A DNA stretch of 64,000 bases from G965207045 sp965207045 (GTDB taxonomy: Bacteria; Pseudomonadota; Alphaproteobacteria; Rickettsiales; Anaplasmataceae), in contig OZ242261.1 of NCBI GenBank assembly GCA_965207045.1, forward strand, positions 930,001 to 994,000. The letters run 5' to 3'. A model generated the notes under the pieces. That model was not told the origin of the DNA. It saw nothing but the letters and a program-made list of their open reading frames with translations, and did not search any database. Of this stretch, positions 27,229 to 37,705 are shown one piece after another. Positions within the stretch are counted from its first letter, which is position 1, and every line of letters begins with the position of its first letter. The position numbers were made by a program, and so were the translations under genes.

Positions 27229-28731
27229 GTGATTAATATTGTACTCATGGTCTGGCAGAACACATCAAAGCTTGTATCTCTTCTCTTACCTATAATAATA
27301 GGAATCTTTATATTCTTTTCTTTAACAACAACTCAATTGCATCAAGATAGCAAGATTATGTCTCTTATATTCTGTACAATGTCATTTTTGTTGCTGTTAA
27401 ATTCAATTTCATGCATAATTCCACTCGGAACTATTGGCTATTTCCTGTCTTCTACAGCAATAGTTCTCTCTCCTAATTTTTTCACAATGATATGCACCTG
27501 GGAAAGTGCCTCAGTAACTGCAATTTTAGTACTGTTAAGTAATCGTAATAATGATAAAGGACATATTTTACGTTATGCAAGCATTCATTTCATTAGCGGT
27601 ACACTTATTATAGCTTCAGTGCCATTTGATTTAATGTTTATGGATATTAACTCTGTGGTGACACAGCTAGAACAACACAATGTTATATTTTTGATGACAG
27701 GAATTTTGATAAATTGCGCATCTTTTCCTTTGTCAACATGGGTAACAGATGCATACCCGAAAGCCTCACCCCATGGCACAGCTTTTTTGCAACTTTTTGT
27801 CACAAAATCTTCTATATTTATGTTATTCATTCTGTTTAGTGGGTACAAAATCCTAACAATAATCGGTTTTATTACTGCTCTATACGCATTTATTTACTCA
27901 CTATGGGAAAACAAATTAAGAACAATTCTTACCTATAATACTGTCGGTCAAATGGGTTTACTTACCGTTAGTATTGGATTTGGAGCTGACATTATACCAT
28001 ACCTCATTGCATCAATTATTTATCAATCAATTATGTACATGGCTGCTAGCTCTATAATTCATGCAACAGGAAAAGAGAATATTAAAGAATTAGGTGGATT
28101 ATTTAAGAAGATACCTATATTAGGATTATTCTGTATAATAGCATTAATTACAATGTCAGCATTTCCTTTTACAATTAGCCTCAGTGCAAAACACATCATG
28201 CTTGAATCAATAAAACCAAGCACACCATTAATTTTATTTTTGGTAATAAGTTATGGTCTTATAATAAGTTGTGGCATTAGGCCTATATATTTTACATTTT
28301 TTCACAAACAAGATTATTTGGATAACATACGAAAAATACCTTGGAATTCAACTTTAGCTTTGTTAGCTAGTACCATTTTATGCTTTATACCACTGGTAGA
28401 TGTAGAAAATACCTACCTACTTAGTGAAGTGTTGAAAAATCTAATCCTGTTTACCTCTGTCTATGGTATATTTTACTGTCTTCGCTTTATGTGGTACAAT
28501 ACAGAGTATAAGTTAGTTGAAGTAGATTGTGTGTACAGGGTATACATAAAAAGATTGCTCTGTTGGCTCGAAAGTAGGATACTGGTCTTATGGAAAAAAG
28601 TTTATTGCTTTTGTAAGACAAAATTAATAATTGCTCTAAAAAGACTGGATGAAATTACTTTAGAGGCTATCTCTTATACAGTGTTATCTGCAATTGTTAT
28701 TATAATGGTTCTAGTAGGATTATATGTATAG
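27229..28731 (+). CDS. Proton-conducting membrane protein, MrpD/NuoN/NuoM family
   Basis: A 500-residue polytopic membrane protein of the antiporter-like subunit family shared by complex I (NuoL/M/N) and Mrp cation/H+ antiporters. Conserved features include the TWESASV segment with its membrane Glu, PLSTWVTDAYPKASPHGTAFLQLFVTK with a helix Lys, and TYNTVGQMGLL. Anaplasmataceae carry several such stand-alone genes, often named Na+/H+ antiporter subunit D; whether this one belongs to complex I or an Mrp complex cannot be decided here. The first codon is GTG at 27229; an in-frame ATG at 27247 is the alternative. The 3' end overlaps ffh by 8 bp, so the two are co-transcribed. Confidence 0.8.
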   Translation: MINIVLMVWQNTSKLVSLLLPIIIGIFIFFSLTTTQLHQDSKIMSLIFCTMSFLLLLNSISCIIPLGTIGYFLSSTAIVLSPNFFTMICTWESASVTAILVLLSNRNNDKGHILRYASIHFISGTLIIASVPFDLMFMDINSVVTQLEQHNVIFLMTGILINCASFPLSTWVTDAYPKASPHGTAFLQLFVTKSSIFMLFILFSGYKILTIIGFITALYAFIYSLWENKLRTILTYNTVGQMGLLTVSIGFGADIIPYLIASIIYQSIMYMAASSIIHATGKENIKELGGLFKKIPILGLFCIIALITMSAFPFTISLSAKHIMLESIKPSTPLILFLVISYGLIISCGIRPIYFTFFHKQDYLDNIRKIPWNSTLALLASTILCFIPLVDVENTYLLSEVLKNLILFTSVYGIFYCLRFMWYNTEYKLVEVDCVYRVYIKRLLCWLESRILVLWKKVYCFCKTKLIIALKRLDEITLEAISYTVLSAIVIIMVLVGLYV

Positions 28732-30070
28732 TTTGTTTACAGGCGGCATTAGCAAGATACTTGATAAATTAAGAAACAAATCCCTAATCACTGAAGACGA
28801 TTTTAAGAAAACGATTAGAGAAGTAAGAATCGCTCTATTAGAGGCAGATGTTGCACTAAAAGTAGTTAAAGATTACATAAACACTGTAAAAGAGAAGGTC
28901 ATAGGATCCAATATCATACATGGAGTCTCTTCTGGACAAATGATTATCAAAATAGTCCAAGATGAATTAACTAAGATATTAGGAAGTAAGATATCAGAAC
29001 TGAACTTATCTACAGATCTACCTGCAGTAATTATGATAATAGGCCTACAAGGATCAGGGAAAACTACAACTTCTGCTAAATTAGCTCAATATATAAGAAA
29101 AAAAAGTAAAAAAAATATTCTATTAGCATCACTTGATGTCTACAGACCAGCTGCCCAAAAACAATTAGAAATATTAGGAAAGCAAATTCAGATTGATACT
29201 TTAAAAATAGCTGAGAAAGAGAGTCCTACAAAGATAACTGAACGTGCACTTAAAGAAGCAAAACATCACGATGTGTTAATATTAGATACAGCGGGTCGTT
29301 TGCAAATTGATGAAGATTTAATGAAAGAATTACAAAAAATAAAGCTTTTGAGTAATCCAATTGAAGTTTTATTAGTAGCCGATTCCGTTACTGGTCAAGA
29401 AGCTGCTAATATAGCAAAAAAATTTAATGAAGATCTTGGCATCTCCGGTATTATTCTCACAAAAATGGATGGAGATGCTCGTGCTGGAGCGGCACTTTCT
29501 ATGCGTTATATAACTGGATGTCCAATAAAATTCTTAGGATATGGAGAAAAATTGGATAGTTTGGAAGAGTTTCATCCTGAACGCATCGCTAGTAGAATCT
29601 TGAATATGGGTGATGTTATATCACTTGTGGAAAAAGCTTCTGAAATAATTGGTGAAGATGAAGTTGAAAAAATGACTTCTAAAGCTAGGAAGGGTGGTTT
29701 TGACTTTGATGATCTTGCAAAACAATTAAAAACTGTAGGAAAATTAGGTGGAGTTGCAAACATTATGAAAATGATTCCAGGCATTAGTAATCTAAAATTA
29801 CCAGACATTATAGGAGATGGAACAGTAAAACTTCATTTAGCAATAATTTCCTCCATGACAAAATTTGAAAAGAAAAACCCACACACAATCAAAGCTTCAC
29901 AAAAAAAGAGGATTGCAAAGGGAGCTGGAGTTCAGGTAAGTGACGTTAATACTTTGATGAAAAAGTTTCAACAAGCACATGCAATGATTAGTAAAGTAAG
30001 CAAAATTGATGGCTTGGATAAAATGAAGCTTGATCCAAAAGAGATGGCAAAACTCTTCTCAAGAAAGTAA
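28724..30070 (+). CDS. ffh: Signal recognition particle protein Ffh (SRP54)
   Basis: A 448-residue GTPase that binds 4.5S RNA and the signal sequences of nascent membrane proteins and hands them to FtsY. The domains in order are an N domain (about residues 1-90), a G domain with P-loop GLQGSGKTTTSAKLA, DVYRPAAQ, DTAGR and TKMDGDARAG, then a Met-rich M domain beginning near MTSKARKGGFDFDDLAKQL. The ATG overlaps the end of the upstream membrane protein gene by 8 bp. It is slightly shorter than the E. coli protein. No 4.5S RNA gene was recognised in this window. Confidence 0.96.
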   Translation: MYSLFTGGISKILDKLRNKSLITEDDFKKTIREVRIALLEADVALKVVKDYINTVKEKVIGSNIIHGVSSGQMIIKIVQDELTKILGSKISELNLSTDLPAVIMIIGLQGSGKTTTSAKLAQYIRKKSKKNILLASLDVYRPAAQKQLEILGKQIQIDTLKIAEKESPTKITERALKEAKHHDVLILDTAGRLQIDEDLMKELQKIKLLSNPIEVLLVADSVTGQEAANIAKKFNEDLGISGIILTKMDGDARAGAALSMRYITGCPIKFLGYGEKLDSLEEFHPERIASRILNMGDVISLVEKASEIIGEDEVEKMTSKARKGGFDFDDLAKQLKTVGKLGGVANIMKMIPGISNLKLPDIIGDGTVKLHLAIISSMTKFEKKNPHTIKASQKKRIAKGAGVQVSDVNTLMKKFQQAHAMISKVSKIDGLDKMKLDPKEMAKLFSRK

Positions 30071-30334
30071 CTATCACAGGTAGTTCTTACCTACAACAAT
30101 ATATAAATTTGATTCAGTAATTACTTATGTTCAATTTTAATTGAAATAGCTTCATATTTAAATAAGTATTCATCTACATTAATAATCAAATAACCTTACC
30201 TATCATAAAAAAGAACTTCCAAAACATAAAAATTAATTCAAGAAAAGCAAGCTAAAATCGCATATAATCTTGTATTTAAAGAAAAAAGGTATACATATAT
30301 TGTCATGATTGCAATCGGCTCATAAAAAAGGTAA

Positions 30335-31471
30335 ATGACAAAAAAAGATTATTATGAGGTACTTGGTATCTCTCGTAGTGCCTCAGAAAGTGAAATAAAA
30401 AAAGCTTACTACAAAGCTGCAAAACAATATCATCCAGATAAAAACCCTGGAAATGCTACTGCCGAAAAAAAATTCAAAGAAGCAGCTGAGGCTTATGAAA
30501 TATTGAGCAATTCACAGAAAAGAGCAGCATATGATAGCATGGGACATTCCGCATTTGAGGGGGGAAGTAGTAACTCTGGTGGAAGTAGTGGATTTAGTGG
30601 TGATTTCTCAGACATATTTAATGATTTATTTGGTGGTGGTTTTAGCAGTGCTTTTGAGCGTGGAGGAGGCAGAAGGAGACCAAATAGCAGGAAAGTTCAA
30701 GGATCTGATTTACGATATGATATAAGCATCTCACTTGAAGAAGCCTTTAGTGGGATAAAAGCACCTATTTCATATACAACACGAGTCGTATGCCAGAACT
30801 GTAATGGATCTGGCAGTGAAGGCAATGCAAAACCAATTCAATGTAACACATGTCATGGTGCCGGAGTCGTACGCACACAGCAAGGATTTTTTACGGTAGA
30901 ACGTACTTGTCATGTCTGTCATGGAAATGGGAGCATAGTAAGTAACCCCTGCAAGAGCTGTGGCGGTGAAGGAAGATACAGAAAAGAAGTAAGCCTATTC
31001 GCCACTATTCCAGCTGGTATAGAAGATAGCTCTAGGGTCAGAATATCTGGTAAGGGTGAAGCAGGTGCTTATGGAGGTAAAGCTGGTGATTTATACGTTT
31101 GCGTTTCAATAAAAAAACATAAATTCTTTTCCAGAAAATCAACTGATTTATACTGTGAAGTACCAGTCCCCATGACTGTTGCCGCTCTTGGTGGTGAAAT
31201 AGAAGTACCATCCCTTGATGGAAAAAAAATTAAAGTCAAAGTTCCTGAGGGGACACAAACAAATGATAAATTAAGAATAAGAAACAAAGGAATGAATAGG
31301 TTACATTCTGAAACAAGAGGTTACATGTATATCAGCGTGATTGTTGAAACGCCAGTTAAATTAAGCAAAAAACAAAAAGAACTTTTGCAGCAATTTGCAG
31401 AATATTCTTCTGGTTGTAGTCCAAAGTCTGATGGCTTTTTAAGTAAAATCAAAGACTTTTTGCGGTCGTAA
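30335..31471 (+). CDS. dnaJ: Chaperone protein DnaJ
   Basis: A 378-residue type I J-protein that stimulates DnaK. The J domain occupies residues 1-70 with the HPD motif in YHPDKNPG. A Gly/Phe/Ser-rich linker follows. Four CxxCxGxG zinc repeats are seen (CQNCNGSG, CNTCHGAG, CHVCHGNG, CKSCGGEG), then the substrate-binding C-terminal domains. The ATG has an AAAAAAGG site just upstream. It is followed 3 bp later by der, which is probably in the same transcript. No clear heat-shock sigma-32 promoter was seen in the 260 bp upstream. Confidence 0.96.
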   Translation: MTKKDYYEVLGISRSASESEIKKAYYKAAKQYHPDKNPGNATAEKKFKEAAEAYEILSNSQKRAAYDSMGHSAFEGGSSNSGGSSGFSGDFSDIFNDLFGGGFSSAFERGGGRRRPNSRKVQGSDLRYDISISLEEAFSGIKAPISYTTRVVCQNCNGSGSEGNAKPIQCNTCHGAGVVRTQQGFFTVERTCHVCHGNGSIVSNPCKSCGGEGRYRKEVSLFATIPAGIEDSSRVRISGKGEAGAYGGKAGDLYVCVSIKKHKFFSRKSTDLYCEVPVPMTVAALGGEIEVPSLDGKKIKVKVPEGTQTNDKLRIRNKGMNRLHSETRGYMYISVIVETPVKLSKKQKELLQQFAEYSSGCSPKSDGFLSKIKDFLRS

Positions 31472-31474
31472 TTC

Positions 31475-32785
31475 ATGTTTAAGGTTGCTATACTAGGTTG
31501 TCCAAATGTTGGTAAGTCGACACTTTTTAATCGCTTACTTAGAAGTTACCAATCTGTAGTTTATGATAGACCTGGTGTTACTCGTGACTATAACGAAGGC
31601 CTTTGTAAATTCAACCAAACAAAACAAGCTATACTTATAGATAGCCCTGGTTGGGGACATAAAGATGAATTTTCTAGTTTAACCCAACAAAAAATCGTTC
31701 ATATTACAAATATTGTTAATCTTATAATTCTAGTTGTAGAGCCTGACTTAAACCAACAAGACCGGATGTTTTCTTTATGGTTACGAAAAAATAGCAATGT
31801 ACCAATAATTTTGGCTGTAAACAAATGTGAAAAAGGTAGTAATAGTAACGCATATGAGCTAGGTTGGCAAAACATTGTGAATATTTCTGCAACTCAATGT
31901 ATCGGATTAAGTGGCTTAAGAAACATAGTTGCGACTTATATAGAAGAAGAATTACAACCCATAACACATGAAGTTTTAAAAATATCAATAGTAGGTCGAC
32001 CTAATGTTGGAAAATCGACTTTAATAAATCAGCTCATGAAAGAAAGTAGGCTTATTACAAGCCCAATTTCTGGCACCACAAGAGATGCAATAGCAGTTCA
32101 ATGGCAATACCAAAACTATAACATTACTCTAGTTGATACTGCTGGAATGCGAAAACAAGCTAAGATTAGTGAAGAAATAGAATCTTCTTCAGTTGGAACT
32201 TCAATACACTCTATAAGGCAAGCCCAAGTTGTAGTTCTAATATTAGACGCTGTGCGAGGACTGGAACACCAAGATAACTCTATACTTAATTTAATTAAGC
32301 AAGAAGAAAAACCTTTGGTTGTTGCAATAAATAAGTGTGATACTATTAAAAACCCAAGTATAGTGACACAAATGAAGCGTTATTGTGATAGCAAAATGCT
32401 GTACGAAACAAAAACTATAGATATCTCCGCTTTAAAAAACGTGAGATGTAACAAGGTAATAGATGCTTGTATAAAAATCTATGAAACCTCACACAAGCAG
32501 ATTCGAACTGGGAAATTAAATAATTGGTTGGAAAAAGCAATAAAATGGCACCAACCACCACTATCCTCAAGAAAAACTCCTATAAAACTGAAATTCATTT
32601 CGCAGGCTAATAATGCACCACTTACATTTAAGTTGATAGTAAACATCGCAAAAGATATAGATAAAAGCTACATTCGCTATCTAATAAGTAGCTTACGCGA
32701 GGAGTTTGATATGCATGGAGTACCAATTAAGATAATGCTAGAAAAGAGCCACAACCCTTATATCAAAAAAGAAAATACTGCTTAA
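31475..32785 (+). CDS. der: Ribosome biogenesis GTPase Der (EngA)
   Basis: A 436-residue double-GTPase essential for 50S ribosome assembly. Two consecutive G domains are clear: P-loops GCPNVGKSTLFNRLL at residue 8 and GRPNVGKSTLINQLM near residue 174. The second domain also shows DTAGMR and NKCD, and the first has a relaxed DSPGWG and NKCE. The C-terminal KH-like domain starts near LEKAIKWHQPP. It starts 3 bp after dnaJ, so it is likely translated from the dnaJ message. Confidence 0.95.
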   Translation: MFKVAILGCPNVGKSTLFNRLLRSYQSVVYDRPGVTRDYNEGLCKFNQTKQAILIDSPGWGHKDEFSSLTQQKIVHITNIVNLIILVVEPDLNQQDRMFSLWLRKNSNVPIILAVNKCEKGSNSNAYELGWQNIVNISATQCIGLSGLRNIVATYIEEELQPITHEVLKISIVGRPNVGKSTLINQLMKESRLITSPISGTTRDAIAVQWQYQNYNITLVDTAGMRKQAKISEEIESSSVGTSIHSIRQAQVVVLILDAVRGLEHQDNSILNLIKQEEKPLVVAINKCDTIKNPSIVTQMKRYCDSKMLYETKTIDISALKNVRCNKVIDACIKIYETSHKQIRTGKLNNWLEKAIKWHQPPLSSRKTPIKLKFISQANNAPLTFKLIVNIAKDIDKSYIRYLISSLREEFDMHGVPIKIMLEKSHNPYIKKENTA

Positions 32786-32857
32786 TCCAACTCGTCGCTT
32801 CAGCTCTATTTTTCTGAACATATTTATCTTCAATGCTATAAAAAAACTGTTAACATT

Positions 32858-33859
32858 TCACATCCTTGCACAGCCAGGAATAGTATCAGGATCAATGCTG
32901 CTCCCGAAACTACGTATCCCCGCAATATGACACCCAGATCCAGCTCTTTCCTGCTCGCATAATTTCAAATATTGACTGAAGCAACTATCAAATATATTTA
33001 CAAAATACCCCACCTCATCATGATTACACGTTAGATGATGAATAAAAGCATGATCCAACATTTCAATAGTACTATCAAGCCAAAACTGAGGTAATTCTCC
33101 TAAAACACCAGCCTTACTAGAAAAACTTAATATGAGTCTATTTTTAGTAGCCTCACCTACCATTTGTTCATCAAACTTAAGCCTTTGCACGTCTAAAATA
33201 CCTTTGATATCCTGCAAATGCAAATCACGTCTAAAACAATTAGTACCCTGAATATGCTTTGTTAGCTTGTAGAAATCAGAAGTCTGCTCTACATCACATG
33301 TTGTACGCTTTTGAATTCTATTAGATGAAACAACATCATTCATTACAAGATCATACCCAAACTTGGATTTAAAGTCTGGCCTAATAACCTTCCTAACAAT
33401 TTCTAACGTCTTATTGTATAACTCAGCTCTACTTCTCCCTTCAGAACTTAATTTCGCAAGATTTCCCTCTTTCCCTGTATCAGAACCGCTTCCATCTTGT
33501 AAAGGCAAAAGTATCTGTTCCTGTAAAGGGAATAAGTTATTACGACTATTGGCAACGGCATGATTAGAGCCTCTTAATACCATAGGAAAGAAGAACATCC
33601 CTGAAATAAGAATCAATATTGAAACAGTAATAACAACCATTAACCTAAAGCTAAACGAACAAAAAGGCCATTTTTCTTTACAGATAGCAACCTCTTTTGT
33701 ATTACTTATTAAACCATCTTCAATCCTCTCTTCCTCAATATCCTTTCCTACTACTTGCCAAATATTATCTCTACTATTCTTCTCAACCTTCCTTGCATCT
33801 TTATTCATACTAACCAAAGAAACATAAGATCCTTCAATATTCTTTTCTTCTTCTTTCAT
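32858..33859 (-). CDS. Hypothetical single-pass membrane protein with Cys-rich C-terminal domain
   Basis: Not recognised. A 333-residue protein with a charged N-terminal tail of about 70 residues, one transmembrane helix (LMVVITVSILILISGMFFF) and a C-terminal domain of about 240 residues containing seven cysteines spaced along it (TTCD, TNCF, TCNH, DSCF, LCEQ, SGCH, PGCA). The layout suggests a type II membrane protein whose Cys-rich part is in the periplasm and disulfide-bonded. The ATG at 33859 is chosen because an AAAGAGAAG ribosome-binding site precedes it; the frame is open upstream to 33919 without such a site. It converges on der. The family and function are unknown. Confidence 0.65.
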   Translation of the reverse strand: MKEEEKNIEGSYVSLVSMNKDARKVEKNSRDNIWQVVGKDIEEERIEDGLISNTKEVAICKEKWPFCSFSFRLMVVITVSILILISGMFFFPMVLRGSNHAVANSRNNLFPLQEQILLPLQDGSGSDTGKEGNLAKLSSEGRSRAELYNKTLEIVRKVIRPDFKSKFGYDLVMNDVVSSNRIQKRTTCDVEQTSDFYKLTKHIQGTNCFRRDLHLQDIKGILDVQRLKFDEQMVGEATKNRLILSFSSKAGVLGELPQFWLDSTIEMLDHAFIHHLTCNHDEVGYFVNIFDSCFSQYLKLCEQERAGSGCHIAGIRSFGSSIDPDTIPGCARM

Positions 33860-34199
33860 AAACTTCTCTTTAAAATTTATTAATGGATATCTATCATCTA
33901 ATAAACAATATGTAAACATGTATATACAACTAAAAGTTGATTAAAAACAAAAAAATCTAATAGTTCTTAATTTATTCAGCAAATACGTTACTACATTAAC
34001 TCTATTGTAAACTAATTATTATTCCACACTCTCTTCTTCTTATTTACCATTCTTTCTATATCTTCTCGTTATACCTACATTTACCTAACAAGAAGTACAA
34101 TTCTTTCTTGAAAATTACATTTTCAGCAGCCAAATTAACTAACCTTAATTAGCTCATCTTAACTAAACTACTTCTTTTTTTTACAAATCTTAATTTTTT

Positions 34200-34763
34200 T
34201 CAAACAGGAGTATCTAGTGCTTCCAAGATACGGCTTGCCAACTCTTTCAAAGCAAAAGGGGCTTCAAAGTTATCATTAAGATTCTGTAAGATCGGCCTTG
34301 CTGCCTCAATTGAACCACTATCAATCAATTTCACAACTTTTATCATATCATTAGAAAAATGATAAATATTACTGGAGCTAACATCACGATTTTCTAATAT
34401 CATCAGTCTTTGTTCTGCCATATCACGTATATACTCAACACTGTTACTCCTTTCTATCAATTGATAATAAATTGCTTTTGCAGAATCCAACTCACCTTTT
34501 TGTACTAAAAGATCAGCTAACTTCATTTGAGCTATATACTTGTAGCTATGGTCACCACCAATTACTCTCAATATTTCTTCTTGTTTGTCACTACTAAGTT
34601 CAGGATTCATAGCCTCATATAAGCTATCACCCAGCTTAATTGCAACATTTCCAGCTTGGTCATTTTTTACATTATAAAAAACTACAAAAACCACTAATAT
34701 AATAAAAGTAATAGTAGCAAATAATACACAATTACGCAAAACTTTGTATAAAGTATCAGACAT
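34200..34763 (-). CDS. Membrane-anchored TPR-like protein (YfgM-type layout)
   Basis: A 187-residue protein with an N-terminal membrane helix (CVLFATITFIILVVFVVFY) followed by helical repeats resembling the tetratricopeptide-like domain of YfgM (KYIAQMKLADLLVQKGELDSAKAIYYQLIE). Homologues face the periplasm and link the translocon with chaperones, or aid outer-membrane assembly; that role is an inference. The ATG at 34763 has a good AAAGGAAA site. The frame continues in-phase upstream to 34874 through a duplicated, decayed copy of the gene's own 5' end, in which the ATG has become AAA. A longer, two-helix product is possible but less likely. Confidence 0.65.
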   Translation of the reverse strand: MSDTLYKVLRNCVLFATITFIILVVFVVFYNVKNDQAGNVAIKLGDSLYEAMNPELSSDKQEEILRVIGGDHSYKYIAQMKLADLLVQKGELDSAKAIYYQLIERSNSVEYIRDMAEQRLMILENRDVSSSNIYHFSNDMIKVVKLIDSGSIEAARPILQNLNDNFEAPFALKELASRILEALDTPV

Positions 34764-34874
34764 AAACTTTCCTTTCTTCACTAAAGATATAATAAAAATA
34801 ATAGCAGCAAGTAATACACAGCCATGCAAAACTTTGTATAAAGTATCAGATTTAAACTTTTTTCTTTTCACCAA
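34763..34874 (-). repeat. In-frame 90-bp tandem duplication of the TPR-like gene 5' end
   Basis: The stretch encoding the start, SDTLYKVL and the first membrane helix is repeated 90 bp upstream in the same frame (SDTLYKVLHGCVLLAAIIFII against SDTLYKVLRNCVLFATITFII). The upstream copy includes a decayed version of the ribosome-binding site and start (AAA instead of ATG) and now opens only with a TTG or GTG. The two copies have diverged, so the event is not recent. Confidence 0.85.
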
Positions 34875-36439
34875 TATGATTAATAATTTACACTAATAGT
34901 ATACATAGCAGATATTACAACAATAGCGAACAATTTCAAACTCTAACAATAGTAGGATTACAAGAAAATAGATAACCGTAATCAATGAACTATCATAATT
35001 CATTCTCTCATATTGCTTAAAAAGCCATGCAATATTCAACAACAGTACAAAAAAATATCACTCAGAGTATTAGAATAAATAGATTAGACCTTATAAATCT
35101 ACTAAGAACAGAATTTGTAATTATCAACATAACCTCTTTCTGCAATTGGAACATTAGCCAATTTCTCTTTCTTAAGCTACTACCGATCTCGATCTTGAAA
35201 ACTGTTCATAAAGCTTTCTCATTAATGATATTTATTATTAACTACGTATTACACTACAATAAAAACACCGTATTATTAACCAAAACGGCAGTGAAAGTTA
35301 TAAATTTGCACTTGAAACACTTAACTGTTACCAACAAGAAGAATAATTTTTAATAGTGATATATGTATGTGGTAGCATTTTTGAAGAAGCTTCTCTTGGA
35401 AAACACTGATCTAAAACGCTACTTCTTTTTTTGAGGAATAGATTTTATTTATATACAGGTTAGCCATATAAAAATGCTATCAAATCCTTGAGAAGAGTTA
35501 GCACTAGATCTGTAACACAAATACGACTTGAAGTAAATGCAATTCAATCCAGCAAACAAAATATGACAAATTTATTGACCAATTATGGTAAGCCACAAAA
35601 AGTTACTATCTCAAGTAATGTCTTAAACTTGCTGATGAGAATTTATTCTATAAATACTTAATTAATACTTGCTGCAAGTGGTGTGTAGGTTATTCGCCTA
35701 ATGTATCATTTTCTCAACCTCCGTGAATTGATTATAAAGACTTGCGTCTTCATCTCTAAGGACAAAGCACTCTACAACATACTATATGATGACTTGAAAT
35801 CTTCCAGTATCCTATTTGCCTATATGAAACAATGATCTTCTTCCATGTATAACACATAGAAATTCCAGCGATACCTAAAAGAATAATTCTACATAATTGT
35901 CAGGTGCAGAAAAATATCCAATTATGTCAATAATTGCGGTATTCCTTGTTAAGAAACAAGAATTTGCTGAATGAAGACGAGCACTTACGGAATCAGCTTT
36001 CTCTACATAGAGCTTATATATTTTTAAACAATGTGGCTTATAGTTATCGACATAGTCAGTTTCAGTATTAGCTATTAGACTTTTTCTAATGTTTGACATT
36101 TATATAAATTCTATACTCGATCAACAACAGGTTTTTTATTCCACCCAACATTAGCAGTGGCACTCTCCCGCAAATCAACTGTTAGTATAGATCTGTGGTA
36201 GTCGTCCTTAGGAACGTCATTTTCTTTATCCTATTCAATTCTTTATCATTGTCAGCATCGTGTGCTCATCTTTAGGAACAGAAAAATCTCGAAAAACTGA
36301 AGATACTCTAAAAATACTTATCCAACAGATCACTTTTCTTCAATCTATAGTAACGACCTGGATATTTCCAAAAATGACATTTAATGGATACTCATTCCAA
36401 AACCTTTCCCATATTTTTTATACCCTGAAATATTCAAAT
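34875..36439. other. Long gene-free stretch with possible gene remnants
   Basis: About 1.56 kb without a supportable gene. A plus-strand segment around 35490-35660 has some 50 sense codons of protein-like composition (including KQNMTNLLTNYGKPQKVT) with no start, which looks like a remnant. Frames at 35027-35353 (+) and 35875-36099 (-) lack ribosome-binding sites and recognisable sequence and were not called. No RNA gene was seen. Confidence 0.35.
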
Positions 36440-36516
<77 letters not shown>

Positions 36517-36624
36517 TCAACTCCTTGCACTTTACACCACATTCAAAAATTAATCAAGTAGTTTACCATCAAATCACCTCTTAATACATTGAAAAATAAC
36601 ATGTTTTAAACTACCAAATAAATT

Positions 36625-37662
36625 ATGAGTATATTATTAATATGTGGTGGGAAATCACATGAACATGAAATTTCGCTACAATCAGCCCAATTCTTCGCAA
36701 AAAATACCACAAAAAAATTGTTCATCCTTACTATAAGAAAGGATGCTACGTGTATACTTAGAAATGAGGCAAATAAAGTATTAAGCACATGTGAATTCGG
36801 TTTAATTCAGATAAGAAAGTTCACTTCATCAGAATTCATCTGCAAGATGAAAAATTATGCCTTCATTTTCAACATAGTTTTCCCCATTTTACACGGTCCT
36901 TTTGGCGAAGATGGAACCATACAAGGTTGGCTAGAGACGTTAAGCATCTCTTATGTTGGTTCTGGAGTTCTTGCCTCAGCCATATCCATAGATAAAGATA
37001 TTTCAAAAAAATTAGTTACAAGCTTGAAGATTAAAACCCCTGAATACATTACACTAACTAGATATTCTTTGCATGTTCCTCAAAATATAAAATATCCTGT
37101 TTTTGTAAAGCCAGCTAATACAGGTTCTAGCATTGGCATAAATAAGGTTAGGTCTCAAGATAACTTACAAAAAAGCATAGAAACAGCATTCAAGTACAAT
37201 AACAAAATTCTTATTGAACAATCTATAGAAAGAGCACGCGATATTGAAATAGCAATTCTAGAGAAAGGCGATGGAAAGTTACTTATTAGCAAGCCAGGAG
37301 AAGTTGTAGTTAATGAACATGATTTTTATTCATACAAAGCAAAGTATGAAGACTGTGACAAAGTCAAATTACTGATACCAGCACCTTTAACCAAAAGACA
37401 AATACTGAAACTACAAGACATGTCTAAACAAATTTTTAGACTATTTAATTGTTCTGGCATGGCTCGGATAGACTTCTTGCTTCAAGATAACAAAATATTT
37501 TTTAACGAAGTAAATACAATACCAGGCTTTACTAAAATTAGCTTATATCCCAACCTAATAAAACAAGAAGGTATTGAGTACTCAGAGTTAATTGAAATTT
37601 TACTTTTAGCAGCAAACTATAAGCAACAAATGTCTGAACGTATAAACTACTTTCCAGATTAA
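36625..37662 (+). CDS. ddl: D-alanine--D-alanine ligase
   Basis: A 345-residue ATP-grasp enzyme that joins two D-Ala for the peptidoglycan stem. N-terminal GGKSHEHEISLQSA, then HGPFGEDGTIQGWLE, the KPANTGSSIGINKV strand, and the metal/substrate site FNEVNTIPGFTKISLYP are all intact. It stands alone rather than in the usual mur-ddl-fts cluster; ftsQ is 22 kb away. The preceding gene is the divergent initiator tRNA. Together with the VanX-like dipeptidase this window encodes both synthesis and possible breakdown of D-Ala-D-Ala. Confidence 0.94.
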   Translation: MSILLICGGKSHEHEISLQSAQFFAKNTTKKLFILTIRKDATCILRNEANKVLSTCEFGLIQIRKFTSSEFICKMKNYAFIFNIVFPILHGPFGEDGTIQGWLETLSISYVGSGVLASAISIDKDISKKLVTSLKIKTPEYITLTRYSLHVPQNIKYPVFVKPANTGSSIGINKVRSQDNLQKSIETAFKYNNKILIEQSIERARDIEIAILEKGDGKLLISKPGEVVVNEHDFYSYKAKYEDCDKVKLLIPAPLTKRQILKLQDMSKQIFRLFNCSGMARIDFLLQDNKIFFNEVNTIPGFTKISLYPNLIKQEGIEYSELIEILLLAANYKQQMSERINYFPD

Positions 37663-37705
37663 AAGAGCTTAACTTAATCAACCACGTTTTATACTCTCTG
37701 ATAAT

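Noticed and set aside
35027..35353. 108-codon plus-strand frame
   Set aside because: No ribosome-binding site, no recognisable domain, and Asn/Ile/Leu-rich composition as expected from random AT-rich DNA.
35875..36099. 74-codon minus-strand frame
   Set aside because: It lacks a ribosome-binding site and similarity to anything recognised; it may be a gene remnant but cannot be supported.
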